Shown piece after piece: positions 48,386-58,356 of a stretch of 64,000 nucleotides of DNA. Source of the stretch: Pseudomonadota bacterium (GTDB lineage: Bacteria > Myxococcota > Myxococcia > Myxococcales > Myxococcaceae); NCBI GenBank assembly GCA_023423535.1, contig JAFAFL010000021.1:7011-71010 (forward strand), given 5' to 3'. Under the pieces are notes generated by a model. It searched no databases. It saw only the letters and a list, made by a program, of their open reading frames with translations, and was not told the origin of the DNA. Made by a program: the position numbers and the translations under genes. Numbering within the stretch: position 1 is the stretch's first letter; every line of letters starts with the position of its first letter.

Positions 48386-49462
48386 GTGCGAGAGCCACCA
48401 AAGGTCCCGAGCTGGCTGTCCGCGCTCTCCAACTGGAGCTGGCGTCTGCTCGCGGTCGTCGCCGCGCTGGTGGTGCTGGTGTTCGCCATCTCGAAGGTAG
48501 CGGTGGTGGCGACTTCGGTGTTCGTCTCGGTGGTGCTGGCGAGCGTGCTCTGGCTGCCGATGAACTGGCTGCGCCGCCGGCTGAAGTTCCCCCCGAGCCT
48601 CGCCGCGGCGGTGGTGCTCATCGGCTTCCTCGGCGTCATCGGTGGCATCGGCTACCTCCTCTATCCGGCAGTGACGAGGGAGGTGGCGAACCACGGCGCG
48701 CAGCTCGCGGAGCAGTCCGAGCAGCTCCTCGACGAGCTGGCGGCACGCGCGCCGCTGCAGGTGGCGGACGGCAGCGAGCTCATCGAGATGGCGCGCAAGC
48801 AGATCGCGCAGCGCTCCTCGCAGCTCGCGAGCTTTGCGGCGGCGGGCGCGGCGGCGGTGGGCGGCTTCGTCACCGGCCTGCTGCTCACGATCGCGCTCAC
48901 CTTCTTCTTCCTGCGCGACGGAGACCGGATGGTGCGCTGGATGCTCGAGCGCACGACCTCGGCTCGGCGTGAAGACGTGCGCGCGGTGCTCGACCGGGCC
49001 TGGTTCACGCTGCGCCGGTTCGTGGGCGGCACCGCGATCGTGGCGATGATCGACGCGGTGGGCATCGGCTTCGGGCTCTGGGTGATCGGCGTGCCGCTGG
49101 TGCTGCCGCTGGCGGTGCTGACCTTCTTCGCCTCCTTCCTGCCGATCATCGGCGCGGTGATGGCGGGCTTCGTGGCGGTGCTCGTGGCGCTGGGGAGCAA
49201 GGGCGTGACCGCGGCGCTGCTCACGCTGCTGGTGGTGCTCGGCGTGCAGCAGTTCGAGTCCAATGTGCTCGAGCCGGTGGTGCTCGGGCGCGCGGTGCCG
49301 CTGCACCCGGTGGTGATCATGGTGGCGATCACCGCCTTCGGCCTCGTGTGGGGGATCCTCGGCGCGTTCGTGGCGGTGCCGCTGGCGGCGGTGACCTCCG
49401 CGGTGGGCAACGAGCTGCGCCGCCGAGGGATGCTGGGGGTGCGCGCGACCGGCGTGGCCTGA
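48386..49462 (+). CDS. AI-2E family membrane permease (second copy)
   Basis: The 358-residue product starts at a GTG with GAGGGG five bases upstream. It has the same topology as the protein at 27576: two N-terminal helices (LAVVAALVVLVFAISKVAVV), a periplasmic amphipathic region with EQSEQLLDEL, and four to five further helices including LLLTIALTFFFLRDGDRMV and LPLAVLTFFASFLPIIGAVM. No long N-terminal tail. The family exports small molecules or acts as ion antiporter; substrate not predictable here. The DASS gene follows after 15 bases. Confidence 0.88.
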   Translation: MREPPKVPSWLSALSNWSWRLLAVVAALVVLVFAISKVAVVATSVFVSVVLASVLWLPMNWLRRRLKFPPSLAAAVVLIGFLGVIGGIGYLLYPAVTREVANHGAQLAEQSEQLLDELAARAPLQVADGSELIEMARKQIAQRSSQLASFAAAGAAAVGGFVTGLLLTIALTFFFLRDGDRMVRWMLERTTSARREDVRAVLDRAWFTLRRFVGGTAIVAMIDAVGIGFGLWVIGVPLVLPLAVLTFFASFLPIIGAVMAGFVAVLVALGSKGVTAALLTLLVVLGVQQFESNVLEPVVLGRAVPLHPVVIMVAITAFGLVWGILGAFVAVPLAAVTSAVGNELRRRGMLGVRATGVA

Positions 49463-49477
49463 GGCTAGAGTGCCCGC

Positions 49478-50983
49478 GTGTCCACCTCCATCGAAGCCGC
49501 GAGCACCCGCACCTCGCACTCCATGACGTGGCGCTGGGCGGGCCGCGTCGCCTCGCCGCTCGTCGCGCTCGGGCTCTACTTCCTGCTCCCGATGGAGCTC
49601 ACCTCCGCGGCGCGCTGGACGTGCGCGCTGGCGCTGCTGATGGCGGTGCTCTGGATCACCGAGGCCCTGCCACTCGCGGCAACGGCGCTGCTGCCGGTCG
49701 TGCTCTTCCCGGCCCTCGGCGTGCTGCCGCTGAAAGAGACGACCGCGGCCTACGCGAGCGACGTCATCTTCCTCTTCATGGGCGGCTTCATCCTCGCGCT
49801 GGGGATGGAGAAGTGGGGGCTTCACCGCCGCATCGCCCTTCGCGTGCTCACGTTCGCGGGGGACACGCCGCGGCGGCTGCTCGCCGGCTTCATGGTGGCG
49901 AGCGGCTTTCTCAGCCTGTGGATCAGCAACACCGCCACCACGGTGATGATGCTGCCCATCGGCATGAGCCTGCTGAAGCTCGTGGACGCCCGCGCGCGTG
50001 CCGAGGGCGGCGAGGAGTCCGCCGCGAAGTGGTCAGGCTTCGGTCCGGCGCTGATGCTCGGCATTGCCTATGCGTCGAGCGCCGCGTCGCTGGGGACGCC
50101 CATCGGCACGCCACCGAACCTGCTGCTGCGCGGGTTCGTGGAGAAGACCTACGGCCGCGACCTGCCGTTCGGCGCGTGGATGCTCGCCTGCATGCCCCTG
50201 GCGGTGCTGCTCGTGCTGGGCATCTGGATCGCACTCTCGATGATGTTCCTGCGGGACCGCACGCTGCAGGTGCCCGGCGGGACCGCGTTGGTGCGGGAGG
50301 AACTGGCGGAGCTGGGGCCCATGAACCGCGGGGAGCAGGTGGTCCTCGCCGTCTTCTCCGCCACCGCGCTGGCGTGGGTCTTCCGCGATCCGGTGACGCA
50401 CTGGCTCGGCGGGAGCGCGCCCTTCCTCGGCAACGTCACCGACGCGGGCATCGCCATGGCCGGCGCGCTGCTCCTCTTCGCCATTCCGGTGGACCTGCGG
50501 CGCGGTCAGTCGGCGATGGACTGGCAGACCGCGGAGCGTCTGCCCTGGAGCGTCCTCCTCCTCTTCGGCGGCGGGCTCGCGCTGGCGGGGGCGCTTCAGA
50601 AGAACGGCGTCGATCTGTGGCTCGGCCAGCAGCTCCTGCTGCTCGGATCGCTGCCCCCGTGGCTGCTCGTGGTGGGCGTCATCGCGGTGATGGTCTTCCT
50701 CACCGAACTCACCTCGAACACGGCGGTCACCGCCACCTTCCTGCCGGTGCTCGGAGGCGTGGCCGGCGCGCTGGGCGTCGAGCCGCTCATGCTGCTGGTA
50801 CCGGCTGCCCTCGCCGCGACCTGCGCCTTCATGCTGCCGGTGGCCACGCCGCCCAACGCGATCGTCTTCGGTTCGGGGTTCGTGACGATCGGGCAGATGG
50901 TGAGGGCGGGGCTGGTGCTGAACGTCATCTCCATCGTTCTGCTCAGCCTCTTTGCTTTCACCACGCTGCACTTTTTGCGTTGA
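49478..50983 (+). CDS. DASS/SLC13-type anion (dicarboxylate or sulfate):sodium symporter
   Basis: The 501-residue product has about twelve predicted membrane helices and the two SNT motifs of the DASS family: LWISNTATTVMMLPIG in the first half and TELTSNTAVTATFLPV in the second, each at a hairpin that binds substrate carboxylates and sodium. Motif TPIGTPPN follows in GTPIGTPPNLLLRGF. It likely imports C4 dicarboxylates or sulfate. A terminator lies 17 bases after the stop. Confidence 0.92.
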   Translation: MSTSIEAASTRTSHSMTWRWAGRVASPLVALGLYFLLPMELTSAARWTCALALLMAVLWITEALPLAATALLPVVLFPALGVLPLKETTAAYASDVIFLFMGGFILALGMEKWGLHRRIALRVLTFAGDTPRRLLAGFMVASGFLSLWISNTATTVMMLPIGMSLLKLVDARARAEGGEESAAKWSGFGPALMLGIAYASSAASLGTPIGTPPNLLLRGFVEKTYGRDLPFGAWMLACMPLAVLLVLGIWIALSMMFLRDRTLQVPGGTALVREELAELGPMNRGEQVVLAVFSATALAWVFRDPVTHWLGGSAPFLGNVTDAGIAMAGALLLFAIPVDLRRGQSAMDWQTAERLPWSVLLLFGGGLALAGALQKNGVDLWLGQQLLLLGSLPPWLLVVGVIAVMVFLTELTSNTAVTATFLPVLGGVAGALGVEPLMLLVPAALAATCAFMLPVATPPNAIVFGSGFVTIGQMVRAGLVLNVISIVLLSLFAFTTLHFLR

Positions 50984-50999
50984 TTTGCACCTGAAGCAC

Positions 51000-51023
51000 C
51001 GCCGGGCAAGACCGGCGTTTGAA
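51000..51023 (+). terminator. Terminator after the symporter gene
   Basis: CGCCGG and CCGGCG are separated by GCAAGA and followed by TTTGAACGTTT. The stem is short but perfect. It lies 17 bases past the symporter stop and before the TIG-repeat gene. Confidence 0.6.
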
Positions 51024-51140
51024 CGTTTGGGCGCAAAACATCAGTATTTTTCAGCAGTTACGGGCGTACCGTCACGTCTTTGTCACATTGAGGACGATTA
51101 GCATTCAGGGCCGCAGGTCCCCCCTACCCGGCGGTCCCGA

Positions 51141-54100
51141 ATGCCCACCCAACGCTTCACCGTCCCCGCCGCGCGAGCCCTCCTCCTCGCCGCGCTGTGC
51201 GCCGTTCCCCTCACCGCAGGCGCGCAGACGGCGCCGGCAAATGACGTCTGTACCGGCGCGGTAGAGATCCCGTCGGCCGGTTCCTTCCCGCTGGTGATGC
51301 CTCCGGTGGACATCACCAACGCGACGAGCGGCGAGCCGGCCACCACCTGCCAGACGAGCGTCAACCGCGGCGTCTGGTACAAGTTCACACCCGCCGTCAC
51401 CGGCACCTACGTCCTCTCCACCTGCCAGGACCAGACGCAGACCACGGTCGTGAACACCGTCCACGCGGTCTTCACCTCCTCGATCCCGGGCCCCGCGGTG
51501 GGCGCGTGCGGCGGGACGATGACGCAGCTCGCGCAGGCGTCCGGCGGCTGTGACGACAACAGCTGCGTCTTCGGCAGCTCGCAGTCGGTGAGCTCGGTGA
51601 CGCTGCAGGCGGACACCACCTACTACGTCGTCGTCTACCGGCAGGGGGCCACCACCACCACGCCGACCGCGAACCAGACGGTGGTGCAGCTCCGGGTGAA
51701 CCTGTTGGGTGCGGCCGCGGACACCTGCGCGGGCGCGGGCATGCTCGCGCTCGACACCCCTGTGCGGCTCTCCCACAACGGCGCGCAGAACGACTACGAC
51801 CTCACCGGTCTGGCCGCCTGCTTCAGCGGGACGGGTCACACCACCTCCACCGGTCCGGGCCGCGACACGGTGCACCAGTTCACCGCGCCCACCGCCGGCC
51901 GCTACTCCTTCCGCGTCAACCGGAACCAGGCGAACACCTCGAACCTGCTTCTCTACGTGGCGAACACGTGCCCCTCGTCGGGCGGCGTGACCACGGTGGG
52001 CTCCTGCGTCGGAGCCGCTAACCGCACCACCGGCACCGGGTTCTCGGAGGAGGTCCACTGCCTCCCGATGACCGCGGGTCAGACCCTCTACGCCTTCACC
52101 GACGAACACACGCTCACCACCGGGGGCTCGTTCGACCTCGAGGTCACCCGCTGCACGCTGGAGACCGAACCGAACGGTGACCCCGCGTCCGCCAACCCGC
52201 TCGCGTGCGGCGTGCAGGGCAGCATCCTCAGCACCTCGTCGGTCCAGGACGTGGACTTCTACGACGTGGGCATCGCCGGCGCCGGCTACCGGATGTTCGC
52301 GATGATCGACGGCAGCGCGGGCTCCTCCACCGACTTCGACCTGCGCGTGACGACGCCCACCACGACGCTCGAGTACGACGACACCGATGCGGACATCGCC
52401 TTCGGTGGCTCCTCTGCGGTCATCGCCGGCACGCCGCTCAACGGCGGCCCCATCTACCTGCGTGCGAACGTGTGGAGCTCCACCACCGCGTCCGAGCCCT
52501 ACCGGCTCTACTCCGTCGTCCGCTCACCGCTCGCCACCGCCACGCCGGAGGTCGAGCCGAACGACACCGCGGCCAACGCGACCGCGGGCACGTACTTCTA
52601 CGGCTCGCTGGCCGCGCCCGCGATCTCGACCGACGTGGACTTCTACGTGTTCACCGCGGACGCTGGTGATCTCGTGTTCGTCGCGCTCGATGGCGATCCG
52701 CTGCGCGACAACACGCCGCTGAACGCGGCGATGGCGCTGCTGGACTCGCAGGGCCGCACGCTGATCCAGGTCAACGACAGCCAGGCCTCGTCTTCGACGA
52801 CGGCGGGCACCTCGCTGACCTCGTCCACGCCCACCTCGCCCGGCGAGGGCCTCGTCTTCCGGATCCCCGCCAGCGGCACCTACTACGTCCGCGTCCGCGC
52901 GGGCGGCACGAGCACCACCGCCGCCACCGGCGACTACCTGCTCTCGATCGCGCTCAACTGCCGCAACACGCTGAGCGGTCCGTCGCTTCAGGCGATCAGC
53001 CCCGACTTCGGCTCCGCCGCGGGCGGGACGCAGGTGACGATCACCGGCCAGAACTTCGTGGGCCCCGTCGCGGTCCGAGTGGGCAACGCGCTGGCGACGA
53101 ACGTGACGCTGGTCAGCCCCACGCAGATCAACGCGACGATGCCGGGCGGACAGGCCGGAACGCCGACGATCACCGTCTTCAACGCGGACGCGCAGCGAGC
53201 CCAGCTCACCGGCGCGTTCACCTACATCGCGCCGCCCATCCTCACCTCGATCGTGCCGAGCAGCGTGCCCACCTCGGGCGGCACCACGGTGACAATCACC
53301 GGCGCGAACTTCATGAGCGGCGCGGCAGTCACCGTCGGCGGCGCTGCTGCCACGGTCAACAGCGTCACCTCGACGCAGATCGTCCTCGTCACGCCGCCGG
53401 GTTCCGCGGGCAGTGCGCAGGTGGTGGTGACGAACCCGAACGGCATCTCCGGCTCCGGCACCCTCACCTACGTCCCGCCCCCGACCGTGACGGCGATCAC
53501 GCCCACCTCCGGCCGTGCCTCCGGCGCGACGACAGTGACGATCACCGGCACCGGCTTCCTTGCGGGCGCGCAGGTGCAGATCGGCGGCGTGGCGGCGACG
53601 GTGGGCACGGTCACCGCGACGAGCATCAGCGCGACGACCGGCGCCGGCACGGCCGGGCCTGCCACTGTGAGGGTGACGAACAGCGACGGCCAGTTCGGCG
53701 AGCTGACCGACGGCTTCACCTATGTCCCGCCCCCGCTCCTGACCTCGATCACGCCCGTGCAGGGTGACACCGGCGGCGGCATCAACGTCACGCTCAACGG
53801 GCAGCACTTCCAGCAGGGCGCGGTCGTCACCTTCGACAGCATCCCGTCGACGAACGTGACCTTCGTCAGCCCCTCGCAGCTGGTGGCGGAGAACCCGGGC
53901 CACGCACCGGGCCCCGTCTCGGTCGGCGTGTTCAACCCGGACGGCCAGTCGGACGTGGTGGCGGATGCGTTCACCTACGTGGCGCTCGGGCCGCCGCCGG
54001 AGATCACGGCGATCACCCCGAACACCGGCACCACCGCGGGCGGCACCACCGTCGTCATCACCGGCACGGGCTTCCTCCCCGGCGTCAGCGTCAGCTTCGG

Positions 54101-56222
54101 CGGCCAGCCGGTCGCGTCGATGTCGTACGACTCGGAGACGCAGCTCACCATCGTCACCGCGCCGCGCGCTTTCGGTCCGGTCGATGTCCGCGTGCGCAAC
54201 AGCGACAACCAGTTCGCGCTGGTGCAGGGCGGCTACACCTACGTCCACCCGACGCCGGTGCTCTCCGCGCTGACGCCCGCGTCCGGCCGCACGAGCGGTG
54301 GCCAGGCCCTGACGATCACCGGTAACCATTTCCTCACCGGTGCGGTCGTTCGCTTCGGCACCGTGACCGCGACGGCCACCGTGACCAACGCGACGACGAT
54401 CAGTGTCACCACGCCCGCGCTGCCCGCGGGAACGGTCAACGTGACGGTGACGAACCCGGACACGAAGGTCAGCAACGCGCTGCCCTTCGACGCGGTGCCG
54501 CCTCCGCTTCTCACCGCGGTGGCGCCGATCAACGGGAGCACGCTCGGCGGCGGAGCGTTCACCCTCACCGGCTCGGCGTTCCTCCCCGGCGCCACGGTCA
54601 CCTTCGGGACGACGGCTGCGACGATCACGTCGAACACCCCGACCGCGATCACCGGCACGCTGCCGGCGCGCACGGCGGGCACCGTGTCCGTGACGGTGGC
54701 GAACCCGGACGGCCAGGCGGCGACGCTCTCCAACGCGTTCACCTTCATCGCGCCCCCGGTGCTGCTCATCGCCTCGCCGTCGCAGGGCACCACGCTCGGC
54801 GGCACCGTGGTCACCCTCACCGGTTCGCAGTTCGTCACCGGCGCCACCGTCACCTTCGGCGGCACCCCGGCGACGGCCGTGACCTTCCTCAGCAGCTCGC
54901 AGCTGACCGCGGTCACGCCGGTCTCCGCGGCGGGTCCGGTGGACGTGCGCGTGCAGAACCCGGACGGGCAGCACTCGACGCTCGCCAACGCGTTCACCTT
55001 CTTTGCGCCGCCGGCGGTCACCTCGGTCAGCCCCACGAGCGGCCCCACCGCGGGCGGCACGATGCTCGTCGTGACCGGCTCGGAGTTCCGCGCCGGCGCG
55101 CGGGTGCTCGTCAACGGCGTGATGGCGCAGGCCCCGTCGTCGGTCACTGCGACCGAGATCACCGTGGTGATGCCGCCTCGCGCGGCGGGTGTGGCGAGCA
55201 TCACGGTGCGCAACGTCGACGGCCAGCAGAGCACGCTCCCGAACGCGTTCACCTACGTCGCGCCGCCGCGGATCAGCACGGTGGTTCCGCCGTATGGCCC
55301 CGCCTCGGGCGGCACGCTGGTGACGATCGCCGGCGCTGCATTCCAGCCCGGGCTCACGGTGACGATCGGCGGCGTGGAGACGGAGCTCGTCCTCGCCTCC
55401 GAGTCGAGCCTGCAGGTGCGCACCGGCGCCGGCATGCCGACCGGTGACGTCTCGGTGGTGGTGGAGAATCCGGATGGGCAGACGGCTACCGCGCCGAAGG
55501 CCTTCCGTTCGCTGCCCGCGCCGACCCTGCAGAGCGTAGTGCCCTCGAGCGGTCCGACCGCCGGCGGCACGAAGTTCACGGTGACCGGCACCGGCTTCCG
55601 CGCGGGCGCGAAGCTCTTCGTCGGCGGCGTTCAGGCGACGAGCGCGGTCTTCATCGGCGGCACCACGATGACCGCGGTCACGCCGGCGGGCGTGGCGGGC
55701 CCGGCAGCGGTTCGCGTCGTCAATGCGGACGGCACCGAGGCCACGCTGGCCGATGCGTTCACCTTCATCGCGCCGCCGGTGGCCCTCACGCGCGTGACCC
55801 CCAACACCGGCTCGGAGCTCGGCGGCACGCGGGTGCTCGTCAGCGGCGCGCACTTCACCGAGGGCACGACGGTCACCTTCGGCGCCGTGGAGGCGCTGTC
55901 CGTGGAGCTGATAAACTCCGAGGTCCTCAGCGTGCTCACGCCGCCGAACGCTGTCGGCCAGGTGGACGTCCGCGTGACCCGGCCCGACGGCAGCACCGCC
56001 TCGCTGACGATGGCGTTCCGCTACACGGCGGCGCCGGACGCGGGCGTGCCGATGACGCCGGACGCGGGCACCGGTGGCGAGGTCGATGCCGGCACCGGCA
56101 CCGACGCGGGGACCGGCACCACGCCTCCCCCGAGCGGCGGCTGCAGCCAGACCGGCGGCTCGCTCTACGGCCTCGGGCTGCTCGCGCTGGGCCTGCTGCT
56201 GGCGCGGCGCCGCTTCGCGTAG
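51141..56222 (+). CDS. Giant surface protein with 12 IPT/TIG repeats and MYXO-CTERM-type tail
   Basis: The 1,693-residue product has a signal peptide (residues 1-28). Residues about 30-600 hold four beta-sandwich modules, two of which resemble pre-peptidase (PPC) domains beginning ETEPNGDPASANPL and EVEPNDTAANATAGT. Residues about 614-1629 are 12 IPT/TIG repeats of about 84 residues, each with the pattern P-x2-G-x3-GG-x-V-x-I-x-G-x-F and ending FTYxAPP. A Pro/Asp/Gly/Thr linker leads to Cys1668 (SGGCSQTGGS), a hydrophobic segment (LYGLGLLALGLLLA) and the terminal RRRFA. This is the MYXO-CTERM layout, in which the Cys is thought to be lipidated and the tail removed at the envelope. Probably an adhesin or cell-surface fibre. 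A terminator follows. Confidence 0.92.
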   Translation: MPTQRFTVPAARALLLAALCAVPLTAGAQTAPANDVCTGAVEIPSAGSFPLVMPPVDITNATSGEPATTCQTSVNRGVWYKFTPAVTGTYVLSTCQDQTQTTVVNTVHAVFTSSIPGPAVGACGGTMTQLAQASGGCDDNSCVFGSSQSVSSVTLQADTTYYVVVYRQGATTTTPTANQTVVQLRVNLLGAAADTCAGAGMLALDTPVRLSHNGAQNDYDLTGLAACFSGTGHTTSTGPGRDTVHQFTAPTAGRYSFRVNRNQANTSNLLLYVANTCPSSGGVTTVGSCVGAANRTTGTGFSEEVHCLPMTAGQTLYAFTDEHTLTTGGSFDLEVTRCTLETEPNGDPASANPLACGVQGSILSTSSVQDVDFYDVGIAGAGYRMFAMIDGSAGSSTDFDLRVTTPTTTLEYDDTDADIAFGGSSAVIAGTPLNGGPIYLRANVWSSTTASEPYRLYSVVRSPLATATPEVEPNDTAANATAGTYFYGSLAAPAISTDVDFYVFTADAGDLVFVALDGDPLRDNTPLNAAMALLDSQGRTLIQVNDSQASSSTTAGTSLTSSTPTSPGEGLVFRIPASGTYYVRVRAGGTSTTAATGDYLLSIALNCRNTLSGPSLQAISPDFGSAAGGTQVTITGQNFVGPVAVRVGNALATNVTLVSPTQINATMPGGQAGTPTITVFNADAQRAQLTGAFTYIAPPILTSIVPSSVPTSGGTTVTITGANFMSGAAVTVGGAAATVNSVTSTQIVLVTPPGSAGSAQVVVTNPNGISGSGTLTYVPPPTVTAITPTSGRASGATTVTITGTGFLAGAQVQIGGVAATVGTVTATSISATTGAGTAGPATVRVTNSDGQFGELTDGFTYVPPPLLTSITPVQGDTGGGINVTLNGQHFQQGAVVTFDSIPSTNVTFVSPSQLVAENPGHAPGPVSVGVFNPDGQSDVVADAFTYVALGPPPEITAITPNTGTTAGGTTVVITGTGFLPGVSVSFGGQPVASMSYDSETQLTIVTAPRAFGPVDVRVRNSDNQFALVQGGYTYVHPTPVLSALTPASGRTSGGQALTITGNHFLTGAVVRFGTVTATATVTNATTISVTTPALPAGTVNVTVTNPDTKVSNALPFDAVPPPLLTAVAPINGSTLGGGAFTLTGSAFLPGATVTFGTTAATITSNTPTAITGTLPARTAGTVSVTVANPDGQAATLSNAFTFIAPPVLLIASPSQGTTLGGTVVTLTGSQFVTGATVTFGGTPATAVTFLSSSQLTAVTPVSAAGPVDVRVQNPDGQHSTLANAFTFFAPPAVTSVSPTSGPTAGGTMLVVTGSEFRAGARVLVNGVMAQAPSSVTATEITVVMPPRAAGVASITVRNVDGQQSTLPNAFTYVAPPRISTVVPPYGPASGGTLVTIAGAAFQPGLTVTIGGVETELVLASESSLQVRTGAGMPTGDVSVVVENPDGQTATAPKAFRSLPAPTLQSVVPSSGPTAGGTKFTVTGTGFRAGAKLFVGGVQATSAVFIGGTTMTAVTPAGVAGPAAVRVVNADGTEATLADAFTFIAPPVALTRVTPNTGSELGGTRVLVSGAHFTEGTTVTFGAVEALSVELINSEVLSVLTPPNAVGQVDVRVTRPDGSTASLTMAFRYTAAPDAGVPMTPDAGTGGEVDAGTGTDAGTGTTPPPSGGCSQTGGSLYGLGLLALGLLLARRRFA

Positions 56223-56254
56223 GCGCGCGGTCGCGGTGAGCTGAGTTGACGAGA

Positions 56255-56302
56255 CGGGCCGGCGTGGAGGCACGGAGCCTTCTGCGCCGGCCTCATTTCG
56301 TT
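56255..56302 (+). terminator. Terminator of the TIG-repeat gene
   Basis: GGCCGGCG (56257-56264) pairs with CGCCGGCC (56285-56292) around a 20-base loop and is followed by TCATTTCGTTT. It is 33 bases past the stop and 40 bases before the next start. Confidence 0.65.
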
Positions 56303-56331
56303 TGCGCGAGTGCTGTGGGAAGAGGTGCGAC

Positions 56332-57204
56332 GTGATCGTTCGAGAGACGCTGCCCGACGGCTCGCTCCTCCTCCGCGGCGGCGGTGGTGGCTTCATCTTC
56401 CAGCGGCCGAAGCCGGGCACGTTCATCGTGCGGATCGCCGGCGCGGATCTCGGGCAGTTCGGCTCGGTGCCGCTGGAGCTGGTGGAGTCGGAGCTCGGCG
56501 GTGGCGTCCCGCTCTCGCTCTTCGTGGACGCGTCGAGCGCCACCGACGTGCGCGACGAGGTCGCCGAGCTCTGGGTGGACTTCCTCGTGCGGCACCGCGA
56601 CAGGCTGCGCCGCTGCACGTTTCTCGCGAGCGAACGCTCGCTTCCGGTGGCCTCGGCGTTCGGACGGTGCGCGGCGGTGATGGGCGAGCGGCTCACCGTG
56701 CTGTGGGATCGCCAGGAGTTCGAGCGTGCGGCGGGGACGGTGATCGAAGCCGTCGCGCCACCGCAGGCGAGGGAGACGCTCGCACACGGCGTGGTGCGGA
56801 TGCGCTGCGCGAACACGGCCTTTACCTACGTCCCGCTCGGCCCGGACGTGCTGCACGTGATCATCGAGGGCATGGACCGAGGCGAGCTCGGCGACGCGCC
56901 GCTGAGGGAGATCGCGCGCCACTTCTCCCCCGGTCGGTCGCTCGAGCTGGAGGTGGACGCGAGCGGCGCGCAGGGCGCCACCGAGCCCGTCGCCGATGCC
57001 TGGACGCGCTGGTTCCGCACGAATCGCGAGCACCTCGGGCGGGTGACGATCCTCGTGGCGGCGGAGCACCTGCAGCAGACGATCGAGCTGTCGAAGCTCC
57101 TCTCGGGGACGGGCGAGCTCATCCGCATCGTCACCGACAGAGCGCACTTCTCGCCGCCGGAGCGCGCGAGGCTCGTGCAGCGGATGCGGCCGCCGAGGGA
57201 GTAG
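56332..57204 (+). CDS. Unknown protein made of two tandem copies of one domain
   Basis: The 290-residue product starts at a GTG preceded by GGAAGAGG. Its two halves are alike: ADLGQFGSVPLELVE, SLFVDASSATDVRDEVAELW and FLVRHRDRLRRCTFLASERS in the first correspond to MDRGELGDAPLREIAR, ELEVDASGAQGATEPVADAW and WFRTNREHLGRVTILVAAEH in the second. The alpha/beta pattern, with a strand ending in VDAS followed by a helix, resembles STAS or SpoIIAA-like domains, but I do not recognise the family. No signal peptide or membrane segment. It abuts the convergent DUF819 gene stop to stop. Confidence 0.75.
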   Translation: MIVRETLPDGSLLLRGGGGGFIFQRPKPGTFIVRIAGADLGQFGSVPLELVESELGGGVPLSLFVDASSATDVRDEVAELWVDFLVRHRDRLRRCTFLASERSLPVASAFGRCAAVMGERLTVLWDRQEFERAAGTVIEAVAPPQARETLAHGVVRMRCANTAFTYVPLGPDVLHVIIEGMDRGELGDAPLREIARHFSPGRSLELEVDASGAQGATEPVADAWTRWFRTNREHLGRVTILVAAEHLQQTIELSKLLSGTGELIRIVTDRAHFSPPERARLVQRMRPPRE

Positions 57205-58356
57205 CTAACCCGTCAGTAGCCACGCCGCGGCAAGCCCCAGATACGTCCCCAGCGCGAGCCCCAGCAGTCCGCACGCCACGCCCCCCGCGATGAGGCCCCG
57301 GTTGCCAATCGCGCGCGCGACGGCGGGCACGAAGGGCGGCCCGAAGATCGCGGCGGTGGAGGTGATGAGGAGCGTGTCCGCATCCACGCGGAAGAGCCGC
57401 CCGAGCGCGACGTGCAGCGCCATCGCCAGCAGGAGGATCACGGTGGTGACGCCGAGCAGCGCCGGGCTCGTGCCCACCAGCAGCTTCACGTCCACCAGCG
57501 CGCCCACCGAGAAGCAGAACGCGAACAGCGCGTACTCGCCCACCACCGGCGCCGCGCGCAGCTCCCGCAGCGGACGGATCAACGAGGCCCCGAGCCCGAG
57601 CGTCGTCAGCGCCAGCAGCACCGGCACCGTCTCCAGCTTCCCGAAGACGAGCAGCACCCCGCCCGCGCTCACCGCGACGATCACCACACCAACGCCCAGC
57701 GCCGCCAGCGACGGGAGCAGTCCCGGCCACGGGGGCCCTTCACCCTGCGCGCTCTCCTCGTCGGCGGGATGAGGCGCGGCGCCCTCCGGCAACAGCGCGT
57801 TCTCCGGATGCGGCGGAAGGATCCGGCGCAGGAACGGGTGCGCGGCGGTGAGGAGGAACATGAGGAGGATCCCGCCCGTCACCATGTCCGCGGCGTTGAC
57901 GCCCACCAGCAGCTCTCGCGGCACCTGCAGCGCGAGGCCGATCGCGTTGAGGTTCACCGTCCCGCCGATGTACGTGCCCACCAGCATCCCGGCGACGGCC
58001 TCCACGCGAGGGACCTCTCCCACCAGCGCCGTGCCCACGAGGAGCGCGCTGGCCGCGGAGGCGAAGCAGGCCAGGGCAAAGGCGAAGAGCGTGCTGCGCG
58101 CCTGGCTCCGGAACACGCGCAGCTGGGTGGGCAGCAGGAGCAGCGGCACCGCGAGCGGCACCGCCACCTCCGCCGCGCGGGTGCTGAGGTCGCCGTCGAA
58201 GCGGAAGAACGGCACATTCGCGCAGACGATCCCGCCCGCGTAGCAGAGCACCACCGGACCGATGGCCTTCGCGACGCGGTAGCGCCTCGCCAGCGCGATC
58301 ATCAGCGCGGGCGCGGCGGCGATGAGGAGCGTCTGGACCGCCGCGTGCGGGCTCAT
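57205..58356 (-). CDS. DUF819 family membrane protein
   Basis: The 383-residue product has about ten predicted membrane helices with a central cytoplasmic loop (residues 185-215, acidic and Pro-rich). Stretches KAIGPVVLCYAGGIVCANVP, GMLVGTYIGGTVNLNAIGLAL and TSTAAIFGPPFVPAVARAIG match the DUF819 family (YjcL-like), thought to be related to sodium:dicarboxylate or CPA-type carriers but without assigned substrate. Its ATG overlaps the stop of the PLP-enzyme gene (ATGA), so the two are co-translated and probably share a metabolite. Confidence 0.88.
   Translation of the reverse strand: MSPHAAVQTLLIAAAPALMIALARRYRVAKAIGPVVLCYAGGIVCANVPFFRFDGDLSTRAAEVAVPLAVPLLLLPTQLRVFRSQARSTLFAFALACFASAASALLVGTALVGEVPRVEAVAGMLVGTYIGGTVNLNAIGLALQVPRELLVGVNAADMVTGGILLMFLLTAAHPFLRRILPPHPENALLPEGAAPHPADEESAQGEGPPWPGLLPSLAALGVGVVIVAVSAGGVLLVFGKLETVPVLLALTTLGLGASLIRPLRELRAAPVVGEYALFAFCFSVGALVDVKLLVGTSPALLGVTTVILLLAMALHVALGRLFRVDADTLLITSTAAIFGPPFVPAVARAIGNRGLIAGGVACGLLGLALGTYLGLAAAWLLTG

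Noticed and set aside
52524..56816. 1,430-codon open frame on the minus strand opposite the TIG-repeat gene
   Set aside because: Antisense to a protein with clear repeats and signal peptide; its Arg/Ala/Gly-rich periodicity merely reflects the repeats on the other strand.
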